From assembly GCA_902826155.1 (NCBI GenBank), contig CADEDU010000057.1:5229-49832 (forward strand): 44,604 nucleotides of DNA, given 5' to 3'. This DNA is from an uncultured beta proteobacterium. Its GTDB lineage: Bacteria > Pseudomonadota > Gammaproteobacteria > Burkholderiales > SG8-39. The notes beneath the pieces are model-generated. The model was not told the origin of the DNA. It ran no database searches and was given only the letters and a program-made list of their open reading frames with translations. Of this stretch, positions 33,685 through 41,133 are shown piece after piece; position 1 is the first letter of the stretch, and the number at the start of each line of letters is the position of its first letter. A program made the position numbers and the translations under genes.

Positions 33685-34860
33685 TCACGCCGGCACTGCT
33701 GCGCGGCCGACCCGAGCCCGCGCAATCACGGTCTTCATGATCTGTGCGGTACCGTCGCCGATCTGGAAACCGAGCACGTCGCGCAGCCGCTGCTCCATCG
33801 GGCCACGATCGTATCCGCCATGCCCGTGCATCAGCAGACAGGCGTGGATCGCTTCGTACGCGAGCTGCGGCGCCCACCACTTGCACATCGCCGCCTCGGC
33901 ACCGTGCGGCGCACCTCGGTCCTTCAACCACAACGCCTGCAGACACAACAGTCGTGCCGCCTCGATCTGCGTATCGAACGCGGCCAGCGTGTGTGAGACG
34001 CCCTGAAACGCCGAGAGCGGTTTGCCGAACGCCTGACGCTCGCGCACGTAAGCCCAGGTCTCGTCCAGTGCGGCGCGCGCCACCGCCAGCACCTGCAAGC
34101 CGATCAACGCGCGCGAGAAGTCGAACCCCTGCATCACCTGGGCGAAGCCCTTGCCTTCATCACCCAACCGGTGGCTCGCCGGGACCTGTACGTTCTCGAA
34201 GAACATCGAGCCGCGACCGATCGCGCGCTGTCCGTGGCAATCGAAGCGACTGCGCGTGATGCCGGGCAGATCCATCGGAATCAGCAGGGCGGTCACGCCG
34301 TGCGCGCCCGATTCGCGCGTGCCGGTGCGTCCGAACACGACCGCGATGTCGGCCTGGTCGGCGGCCGAGATCGAAGTCTTCTCGCCGTTGACGACGTACC
34401 CGTCACCGGCGCGTTCGATACGCAGGCGCAAGTTGGCTGCATCGGACCCGCCTTGCGGCTCGGTGAGCGCAATCGCACACAGCGCCTCGCCGCGGATCAG
34501 GCGTTCAAGCCAGGGTTTGGCGATGTCCGGTCGGCCATGCGCGGCCAGGATCTGTCCATTGAGCGACGCGAGCAGGTTGACGTATGACATGCTCAGGTCG
34601 GCCCGCGCGATCTCCTCGTGAATGACACCGGCTGCCAGACAACCCAGGCCCAGTCCGCCGAAGGCCTCGGGCAGTTCGGGCGCAATGAAGCCGAGCTCGC
34701 CCATCGCGCGCATCAGCTCACGATCGAGCACCCGGGTGCGGTCGCGCTCCTGAAAGCCCGGCGCGATGCGTTCGGTGGCGAAACGCCGCGCGTGCTCGGC
34801 GAGCGCACGCAACTCATCGTCGAAATAGGGGTTCATGCCCCGATCCGAACCAGGACTCAC
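33685..34860 (-). CDS. Acyl-CoA dehydrogenase (GTG start)
   Basis: The 391-residue flavoenzyme has the three-domain acyl-CoA dehydrogenase layout: an N-terminal helical domain, the FAD/substrate motif ALTEPQGGSDA (about residues 130-140), and a C-terminal helical domain ending with a GDGTAQIMKTVIAR motif. It starts at GTG 34860, preceded by AGGAGGAG at good spacing; ATG 34836 is less well supported. It is the third gene of the badH-badI operon, so it probably oxidises a ring acyl-CoA (for example cyclohexanecarboxyl-CoA) or pimeloyl-CoA downstream of ring opening. Confidence 0.88.
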   Translation of the reverse strand: MSPGSDRGMNPYFDDELRALAEHARRFATERIAPGFQERDRTRVLDRELMRAMGELGFIAPELPEAFGGLGLGCLAAGVIHEEIARADLSMSYVNLLASLNGQILAAHGRPDIAKPWLERLIRGEALCAIALTEPQGGSDAANLRLRIERAGDGYVVNGEKTSISAADQADIAVVFGRTGTRESGAHGVTALLIPMDLPGITRSRFDCHGQRAIGRGSMFFENVQVPASHRLGDEGKGFAQVMQGFDFSRALIGLQVLAVARAALDETWAYVRERQAFGKPLSAFQGVSHTLAAFDTQIEAARLLCLQALWLKDRGAPHGAEAAMCKWWAPQLAYEAIHACLLMHGHGGYDRGPMEQRLRDVLGFQIGDGTAQIMKTVIARARVGRAAVPA

Positions 34861-34888
34861 TTTGCTCCTCCTTTGGTTCCGACCCGCT

Positions 34889-35671
34889 TTACTTCACGAA
34901 CTTGCGGAACTCGGGTTTGCGCTTCTCGCGCAGCGCCGCAACGCCTTCGCGCGATTCGTCGGTGTCGTAGTAGAGCTTGAGTGCGTACATACCCATGCCG
35001 GCAATACCGGCCTGATGGGCCGTGTCGGCGTTGAAGCTCCGCTTGGCAATGGCGATCGCGCTCGGGCTGCGCTCGCACAGTTCTTCGCCCCACTTCTGCA
35101 CTTCGGCGTCGAGTTGATCGGGCGGCACGCACACGTTCGCCAGCCCCATCGCCACCGCTTCAGCGCCGGAGTAGCGCCGGCACATGTACCAGATTTCACG
35201 CGCCTTCTTCTCGCCTACCACGCGAGCTAGAAACGCCGTGCCATAGCCGGGATCGACCGACCCCATCCGCGGGCCCACCTGGCCGAAGATCGCCTTCTCC
35301 GAACAGATGGTCAGGTCGCAGATGGTGGCGAGCACATTGCCGCCGCCGATCGCGAAGCCTTGCACGCGCGCGATGACCGGCTTGGGCACGTTGCGGATTG
35401 CGTCGTGCAGTTCCTCCATCGGCAGCCCGATGGTGCCGCGGCCGTCGTAGTTGCCGTCGTGCGCCGACTGATCGCCACCGGTACAAAACGCCCGGTCACC
35501 CGCTCCGGCCAGAACGATCGCGCCGATCGATTTGTCGTAGCCGGCCTTGTTGAGCGCACGGATGAGCTCATCGCAGGTCTGCCCGCGGAAAGCGTTCATC
35601 TTGTCGGGCCGGTTGATCGTGATCCAGGCGACGCCGTTGCGGACCTCGTACAGGATGTCTTCGTAGTTCAT
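34889..35671 (-). CDS. badI: 2-ketocyclohexanecarboxyl-CoA hydrolase (ring-cleaving)
   Basis: The 260-residue crotonase-fold protein agrees closely with what I recall of Rhodopseudomonas palustris BadI, including GVAWITINRPDKMNAFRG, FCTGGDQSAHDGNYDGRG, GFAIGGGNVLATICDL and the C-terminal YYDTDESREGV. BadI hydrolytically opens the ring of 2-ketocyclohexanecarboxyl-CoA to give pimeloyl-CoA. The related MenB group is the main alternative, but the adjoining badH supports BadI. ATG 35671 has an AGGAG site; the frame opens nine codons earlier without better support. It lies between badH and an acyl-CoA dehydrogenase gene, with short gaps of 34 and 28 nt. Confidence 0.88.
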   Translation of the reverse strand: MNYEDILYEVRNGVAWITINRPDKMNAFRGQTCDELIRALNKAGYDKSIGAIVLAGAGDRAFCTGGDQSAHDGNYDGRGTIGLPMEELHDAIRNVPKPVIARVQGFAIGGGNVLATICDLTICSEKAIFGQVGPRMGSVDPGYGTAFLARVVGEKKAREIWYMCRRYSGAEAVAMGLANVCVPPDQLDAEVQKWGEELCERSPSAIAIAKRSFNADTAHQAGIAGMGMYALKLYYDTDESREGVAALREKRKPEFRKFVK

Positions 35672-35705
35672 CGAACGTTCTCCTCGATTCATCGGCAACG
35701 CACCG

Positions 35706-36476
35706 TCAGCCGCCCATCGTCAAACCGCCCGACACGCTCAGCACCTGGCCGGTCACGTACGCCGCATCGTCGCTGGCGAAGAACAACACCGCGCCGGGTA
35801 GATCGTCGGGCTGGCCGATGCGTCCGAGCGGAATCGACCGCGTGAATGCCTCGACCAGCTTCTCCGGATTGCCTGCACCCTGCTTGTAGTCGGCGAACAG
35901 TGCGGTCTCGGTGGGGCCGGGACAGACGACATTCACCGTGATGCCGTGACGCGCATGCTCGCGCGCGATCGTCTTGGAGAACGCGACCAGCCCGCCTTTG
36001 CACGCCGCGTACACCGCTTCGCCCGACGAACCCACACGCGCCGCATCGGAGGAGATGTTGACGATGCGCCCCTTGCGACGCGACGCCATGCCGGGCAATA
36101 CCGCGTGATGCATGTGCATTGCGCCGACCAGATTGATCGCGATCAGCTTGGCCCACTCGCCAGGATCGGTCTTGGTGAACGGCTTGAATATGTCCCAGCC
36201 GGCGTTGTTGACCAGCACATCGATCGGCCCGAGTTGCGCCTCGGTTTCGCGCATCGCCGCATCGACGCTCGCCCGATCGGTGATGTCACAGCGAAACGCA
36301 TGAGCCTGCCCGCCTGAGACGCGAATCTCGGCGGCAACCTTCTCTGCGGACTCCGCGTTGACATCGCACACTGCCACGCGCCCACCCTTCTGGGCGAAGC
36401 GCCGGCATGTCGCGCCGCCGATCCCACCACCGCCGCCGGTAACGACGATCGTCTTGCCTGCGAAGCGTTGCGTCAT
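35706..36476 (-). CDS. badH: 2-hydroxycyclohexanecarboxyl-CoA dehydrogenase
   Basis: The 256-residue short-chain dehydrogenase has the NAD-binding TGGGGGIGGA motif, VNNAGWDIFKPFTKT, the Ser in VNISSDAARVG and the active-site YAACK. The GWDIFKPFTKTDPGEW segment and the C-terminal VLSVSGGLTMGG match BadH as I recall it from R. palustris. The reaction oxidises 2-hydroxycyclohexanecarboxyl-CoA to the 2-keto form, the substrate of the next gene's product. ATG 36476 has GAGGAG upstream. It is divergent from the badR-like gene. Confidence 0.88.
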   Translation of the reverse strand: MTQRFAGKTIVVTGGGGGIGGATCRRFAQKGGRVAVCDVNAESAEKVAAEIRVSGGQAHAFRCDITDRASVDAAMRETEAQLGPIDVLVNNAGWDIFKPFTKTDPGEWAKLIAINLVGAMHMHHAVLPGMASRRKGRIVNISSDAARVGSSGEAVYAACKGGLVAFSKTIAREHARHGITVNVVCPGPTETALFADYKQGAGNPEKLVEAFTRSIPLGRIGQPDDLPGAVLFFASDDAAYVTGQVLSVSGGLTMGG

Positions 36477-36518
36477 GACTGCTCCTCGTTGCTGCGTCAG
36501 TGCTGATTTCTTTAGGAC

Positions 36519-36558
36519 AATATGTTGTCGTATATTAGCGATCGCATCAATTCGATGC
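36519..36558. promoter_or_regulatory. Candidate BadR operators between badH and badR
   Basis: Two inverted repeats lie in this AT-rich divergent region: AATAT (36519-36523) with ATATT (36532-36536), and GCATC-AATTC-GATGC (36544-36558). MarR-family repressors typically bind such palindromes in the promoter they share with a divergent target. The placement fits control of both badH and badR; the second repeat ends 36 nt before the badR start. Binding is inferred. Confidence 0.45.
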
Positions 36559-36594
36559 AAGCGCGACGCACAGCAGATTTTCAGGAGAATTCCG

Positions 36595-37101
36595 ATGGCT
36601 TTAGAAGGGAGAAACGTCGATACCGCCAAGCTGGAACTCGCCAATCGGCTGTTCTTCCGCCTCTACCAATGCGCCAATATGTTGCATAAAACCGGTACGC
36701 GCGCGGTAGAAACCGAGGGCCTCACCACGCAGCAGTGGGCGGTGCTCGGCGCGCTGTCGCGCGAGCGCGTGCAGCACGGCATGAGCGTCGGTGAGCTGGC
36801 GCGCTATTTGATGGTGAGCCGGCAGAACCTGGCGGGACTGTTGAGCCGCATGGAGCGCGACGGGCATCTCACGATCGGCCCCAACGGTCGCGACCGGCGT
36901 TCGCGCGTGGTGACCATGACGGCAACGGGACGACGCGTCTGGCAGCAGCGGGCGCTACCGAAAATCCGCGCGTACTACGAGAACATCCTGACCGATTTCT
37001 CCGTCAACGACCTCTCGCACACGCTGCACTACCTGCTCAAGATTCTCGACAACATGGGGCGGATCGATGCCGAGCAACTGCAGGCGGCGGCGAGAACCTG
37101 A
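36595..37101 (+). CDS. badR: MarR-family regulator, BadR-like
   Basis: The 168-residue protein has a MarR winged helix: a dimerisation helix with FFRLYQCANMLHKTGTRAVE, the recognition region VGELARYLMVSRQNLAGLLSRMERDG, and a wing with GRDRRSRVV. AGGAG lies 8 nt before ATG 36595. The divergent position next to badHI and resemblance to the cyclohexanecarboxylate-pathway repressor BadR of R. palustris suggest derepression by a ring-carboxyl-CoA intermediate. The MarR family is certain; the BadR name rests on context. Its stop abuts the convergent dehydrogenase stop. Confidence 0.8.
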   Translation: MALEGRNVDTAKLELANRLFFRLYQCANMLHKTGTRAVETEGLTTQQWAVLGALSRERVQHGMSVGELARYLMVSRQNLAGLLSRMERDGHLTIGPNGRDRRSRVVTMTATGRRVWQQRALPKIRAYYENILTDFSVNDLSHTLHYLLKILDNMGRIDAEQLQAAART

Positions 37102-38271
37102 TCAGAAGAACGTCTTCATGCCCAGAAACCCCTCGTGATCGTTGAAATCATCGAGGAGTTTTCGGCTCACCAGCTCCTTCAACGTCTCGGTCGTGCCGCC
37201 ACCGAGCGTGCCGTAACGCGCGCCACGATAGAAGCGTGACACCGGATATTCGTCGGTGAAGCCGTATCCGCCGTGCACCTGGATCGCTTCGCTGGTGACC
37301 TTGATGGCCATCTCGTTGCACACCATCTTGGCGATCGCCGCCTCATGCGGGTCGGGAAACGGATTGGCCGTCATGCACGCGCGATACAGGATGCTGCGCG
37401 CCGCCTCGATGTCGCGATACATCTCGGCCAGCTTCCAGCGCATGCCCTGGAACTCGCTGATCGAGCGCCCGAACGCGGAGCGCTCGCGCGCATAGCGGAT
37501 CGCCTCCTCGAATGCGCCTTCGGCGAGGCCCAGCGAGATGCTCGGATTGAGGCAGCGCTGCGTGTTGAACGCGTTCAAGAGCTTGCGAAAGCCATCGTCG
37601 CGCAGCACGACGTTCTCCAGCGGCAGTTCGCAGTCCTCGAAGCGGATCTCGGCGAGGTTCTCCCCGCCCATGGTGTGGTAGCGGCTGCTGACGACGAACC
37701 CGGGCGTGTCGCGCTCGACCAGCACGCAGCCGATGCCCTCGCGCCCCGGTCGTGCGTCGATGCGACTGAACACGACGAACACCTGCGCCTCGTCGACACG
37801 GCTGATGAGCGTCTTCACGCCCTTCAGCACCGCGCGATCCCCCTTGATCGTGACGTTGGTGCGGTAATTCGCCACGTCGGTGCCGGCGTGCGGTTCGGTC
37901 ATGCACACCGCGAGGATGTACTCGCCCGAGCACACTTTCGGCAGGATGCGTCGCTTCATCGACTCGGGTGCATAGGTCGAGATGATGCGCGTCTGCACGC
38001 CGACCTCACCCAGCACGGCCATCGCCGTCGGGTAGCAGACCTTGGCGATCTCCTCGAGCACCAACGCGGTGTCGAACACACTCAGCTCCGAGCCACCGTA
38101 GGCCTCAGGCACCGCCATGCCGAGGATGCCCATCTGCGCGAGCGTGCGGATGTTCTCCCACGGAAAGGTGCCGTCCATATACTTGAGCGCGCGGCCCTTG
38201 AACTCGGCACGCGCGACGTCGCGCACCGACCAGACGAGCTGACGCTGCTCGGCGGACAACTGGAACTTCAT
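37102..38271 (-). CDS. Second acyl-CoA dehydrogenase
   Basis: The 389-residue enzyme has the family motifs AVCMTEPHAGTDVA (about 127-140) and IQVHGGYGFTDEYPVSRFYR (about 338-357), and a typical C terminus. Ribosome site GGGGAG precedes ATG 38271. With the other dehydrogenase gene it gives the region two ring- or chain-oxidising flavoenzymes; one could act on cyclohexanecarboxyl-CoA (AliB role) and one on pimeloyl-CoA, but I cannot say which. A Bug receptor gene lies 97 nt upstream on the same strand, possibly cotranscribed. Confidence 0.88.
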   Translation of the reverse strand: MKFQLSAEQRQLVWSVRDVARAEFKGRALKYMDGTFPWENIRTLAQMGILGMAVPEAYGGSELSVFDTALVLEEIAKVCYPTAMAVLGEVGVQTRIISTYAPESMKRRILPKVCSGEYILAVCMTEPHAGTDVANYRTNVTIKGDRAVLKGVKTLISRVDEAQVFVVFSRIDARPGREGIGCVLVERDTPGFVVSSRYHTMGGENLAEIRFEDCELPLENVVLRDDGFRKLLNAFNTQRCLNPSISLGLAEGAFEEAIRYARERSAFGRSISEFQGMRWKLAEMYRDIEAARSILYRACMTANPFPDPHEAAIAKMVCNEMAIKVTSEAIQVHGGYGFTDEYPVSRFYRGARYGTLGGGTTETLKELVSRKLLDDFNDHEGFLGMKTFF

Positions 38272-38368
38272 CTCGACTCCCCGTGATTCGGACGCCGCAC
38301 GCCGCGCGGGAATTCCGGCGGCATCGGGCGAGTGTTGGCGACAATGCCTCGCACTCGGTCGGTGCGAT

Positions 38369-39319
38369 TCACTCCAACTTCATGCCTGCCGTGGCCCGCG
38401 CCCAATAGTCGTGGCTCGCCTTCACCCGCGCGGCATACGCTTCGGGTGTCGTCGGCGCGATCTCATAGCCCGCATCGATCAAGCGTCGCGCGACATCCGC
38501 GTCGGCCAACGCCTCGTGCAGCGCGGCGTTCAGCCGCCGCACCACGTCGGCCGGCATGCCCGGCGGCCCGTCCAGGCCGTACCAGTTGGGCACGGCGAAT
38601 TCGGGCAATCCGGCTTCGGCCGCTGTCGGCACATTCGGCAACGCACGAGTGCGCTGCGGCGCCGCCTGCATGATCACCCGTGCACGGCCGCCACGATCTG
38701 CCGCCGCAGCGGTTGCGATCGCATCGAACATGAAGGTGATCTTGCCGCCCATTACGTCGGTCATGGCCGGTGCGTTGCCCTTGTACGGCACGTGCAGCAT
38801 TTCCGTCTTGGTTATCTTCGCCAGCAGCGCCCCGCCGAGATGATTCGATGCGCCGATGCCGGCGGATCCGAACGTGACCTTGCCGGGGTTGGCTTTCGCG
38901 AAGTCGATGAGATCAGCGAGCGTCTTGAACGGCGAATCGGCGCCGACGGCGAGCGCGTTATTGGCGTTGACCACCAGCGAGATCGGTGAGTAGTCGCGCA
39001 ATGGATCGAACGGCATCGACTTCTGCACGAACGGATTGATGGTACGCGTGGCACTCGCGGCAAAGAACAGCGTGTAGCCGTCGGGCGCGGACTTGGCGAC
39101 GTGATCCGCCCCGACCGTGCCGGAGGCGCCGCCGCGATTGTCGATCAGTACCGGCTGGCCGAGGCTCTTCTGCATGATCGGCGCGACGACACGCGCGGCC
39201 GCATCGACCGGCCCGCCTGCGGGGTAGCCGACGACCATGCGAACCGGCTTGTTAGGGTATGTCTGCGCGAGAGCCAGGTGAGACGACACCGCAAGCGCAA
39301 ACCAAAGGGCGATTTTCAT
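38369..39319 (-). CDS. Bug/TctC-family receptor
   Basis: The 316-residue periplasmic protein has a signal peptide (MKIALWFALAVSSHLALAQ), the QTYPNKPVRMVVGYPAGGPVD opening region, DGYTL and the HVPYKGNAPAMTDVMGG ligand-loop segment. The frame opens 20 codons earlier, but the signal peptide fixes ATG 39319. It is upstream of an acyl-CoA dehydrogenase gene, which hints at a carboxylate ligand. No TctAB genes are present. Confidence 0.88.
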   Translation of the reverse strand: MKIALWFALAVSSHLALAQTYPNKPVRMVVGYPAGGPVDAAARVVAPIMQKSLGQPVLIDNRGGASGTVGADHVAKSAPDGYTLFFAASATRTINPFVQKSMPFDPLRDYSPISLVVNANNALAVGADSPFKTLADLIDFAKANPGKVTFGSAGIGASNHLGGALLAKITKTEMLHVPYKGNAPAMTDVMGGKITFMFDAIATAAAADRGGRARVIMQAAPQRTRALPNVPTAAEAGLPEFAVPNWYGLDGPPGMPADVVRRLNAALHEALADADVARRLIDAGYEIAPTTPEAYAARVKASHDYWARATAGMKLE

Positions 39320-39347
39320 GTCTTGACGCCTTCCGCTACCGAGCGAA

Positions 39348-39470
39348 TCACATGCAGTCCGTGAAGGGCTCGTCCACATCAGCGACTTCGCAGCACTCGT
39401 TCACGTTGCGGCTGGCGACCAGTCGCTGGGCGAGATCGGCTCTGTTGTGCTGCGCGATTTCCGCGGACAT
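39348..39470 (-). CDS. Possible 40-residue small protein upstream of the Bug receptor gene
   Basis: ATG 39470 has GGAG 8 nt upstream and opens a 40-codon frame (MSAEIAQHNRADL at the start, DEPFTDCM at the end) closing 28 nt before the Bug start. It is acidic, with three cysteines, and matches no family I recognise. It could be a small protein, a leader peptide or a chance frame; the ribosome site and position on the Bug transcript are the only support. Confidence 0.3.
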   Translation of the reverse strand: MSAEIAQHNRADLAQRLVASRNVNECCEVADVDEPFTDCM

Positions 39471-39526
39471 GATCGATACTCCAACCTATTTCCGTCACCC
39501 TGCTAACTTAGCACCGATCTGTAGGA

Positions 39527-39976
39527 ATGCACTCGTCCCGACTCAACTTCCTGTCTGTCACGCTGGTAGGAGTGCAGTTCGCCTGCATCGGCGCCTACCT
39601 GTCGCTGCTGCGTGCGTTCCCGTGGCGCTGGTGGTCGATCGTCGCACTCGCGCTCGCCGCAATGATCGGCGCTGCCGCATTGCTGGCCAATCGGCCCGGC
39701 AACTTCAACATACGCCCTGATCCGAAGCCGGGCGCCCGCCTGATCCGGCATGGCATCTACAGCCACATTCGTCACCCGATGTACACCTCGCTGCTGCTCG
39801 CCGGCCTTGCAATCACCGTGGCCGTGCCCGCGACGCCCGCGATCCTATTGTGGTGCGTACTCCTGGCCACGCTGATCGCCAAGGCGAGTCTCGAGGAACG
39901 GTGGATGAAGGCTATGCACCCCGAGTACGCCGAGTACATGCAGCACACCAAACGGTTCGTGCCGTGGCTGTGGTGA
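39527..39976 (+). CDS. Isoprenylcysteine/phospholipid methyltransferase-like membrane protein
   Basis: The 149-residue protein has three to four hydrophobic segments (about 9-30, 35-54, 86-100 and 103-119) and the C-terminal signature of the ICMT/PEMT/NnrU superfamily: RHGIYSHIRHPMY (74-86) and EERWMKAMHPEYAEYM (123-138), which together form the SAM-binding site at the membrane face. Bacterial members methylate lipids or unknown small molecules; the substrate is not evident. It stands alone between two divergently oriented Bug receptor genes. Confidence 0.75.
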   Translation: MHSSRLNFLSVTLVGVQFACIGAYLSLLRAFPWRWWSIVALALAAMIGAAALLANRPGNFNIRPDPKPGARLIRHGIYSHIRHPMYTSLLLAGLAITVAVPATPAILLWCVLLATLIAKASLEERWMKAMHPEYAEYMQHTKRFVPWLW

Positions 39977-40050
39977 GGGCGTCGTCCGTGTAACACTCGC
40001 GCCTGCGGGGCACTCGCACCCGCCGGAACCGAGCAAAGGGACGTCGCCGA

Positions 40051-41022
40051 ATGAGATTGACATCGAGAAGCATTGCCGCGCTCGCCGCCGGCGTGCTCAG
40101 TTGCATCGCCGGACCCGGTGCGGCGCAGGAGCAGTATCCCGCGCGGCCAATTACGCTGGTGGTGCCGTTCAGTGCCGGATCCCAACCCGACATCCTGGCG
40201 CGCTCGATCGGCGACGGACTCAGCAAGCTCTCCGGGCAAGCCGTTGTCGTGATGAACCGCGAGGGCGCGGCGGGAACCATCGCCGTCGAATCGGTAGCGA
40301 AAGCCAAGCCCGACGGCTATACGCTCGGGTTCGGACCGCCGGGCCAGTTCCTGATCCAGCCGCACATCCGCCGCAATCTCGGTTATCGCATCGATCAGTT
40401 CGAATTCGTGTGCCAGACGCATCTGACGAGCTTCGTGCTGGCCACCAGCGCCAACTCGCCTTTCACGTCGCTCAAGCAGTTGCTTGATGCGGCTCGCACC
40501 GCGCCCGGCAAACTCAACATGGGCTCCAGTGGCCATCTGATCGTCCCGCATCTGCTCGCCGAAAGCATGGCGGCAGCGGCGGGGGTCAAGTTCACGCACG
40601 TGCCGTTCAAGAGCGTGGGCGATCTGTACGTGCAGGGACAGAACGGTTCGGTCGACTTCATCGCGACTACGCCGATCGCCCTCACCGCCGGCCGTGGCAT
40701 GCGCGGGTTGATCGTGATGGGGGACAGCCGTCTGCCCGCGTTTCCCGACGTGCCGACACTCGGTGATGCGGGATTCACCAGCGCCAACATCAAGGGGTTG
40801 GCGGCGTTGGGCATGTACGCCCCGAAGGGATTGCCGCCGCAACACGTGTCCTACCTGCAAGCGGCGTGCGCGAAAATTGCGCAGACCGAGCCGGTCAGAG
40901 CGGTCGGCGAGAAGATCGCCACGCCGGTAGCCTATGCGGATGGCCCGACCTACAGTGCGCTGCTGATTGCCGCCTACGGGGACCAGGGTGCGTTGATCAA
41001 TGCGTTAGGCGGGCACCCGTAG
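40051..41022 (+). CDS. Bug/TctC-family receptor
   Basis: The 323-residue periplasmic binding protein has a signal peptide (ending GPGAAQ), the YPARPITLVVPFSAGSQPD opening, DGYTLGFG and the THVPFKSVGDLY segment. AAAGGGA lies upstream of ATG 40051. It precedes the arylsulfatase gene by 111 nt on the same strand, so it may serve a sulfated or carboxylated substrate of that enzyme; this link is inference. Confidence 0.88.
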   Translation: MRLTSRSIAALAAGVLSCIAGPGAAQEQYPARPITLVVPFSAGSQPDILARSIGDGLSKLSGQAVVVMNREGAAGTIAVESVAKAKPDGYTLGFGPPGQFLIQPHIRRNLGYRIDQFEFVCQTHLTSFVLATSANSPFTSLKQLLDAARTAPGKLNMGSSGHLIVPHLLAESMAAAAGVKFTHVPFKSVGDLYVQGQNGSVDFIATTPIALTAGRGMRGLIVMGDSRLPAFPDVPTLGDAGFTSANIKGLAALGMYAPKGLPPQHVSYLQAACAKIAQTEPVRAVGEKIATPVAYADGPTYSALLIAAYGDQGALINALGGHP

Positions 41023-41133
41023 TATCTCACGCGGGGGGGAGTTGTGGCCCGTATGGGGATGCGACCGCCGAGCGAGCTGAGCGGCGGCCCGGCAGGTGTT
41101 GAATAGGTCAGTCGATCGAAAGGCAGCCCGATC

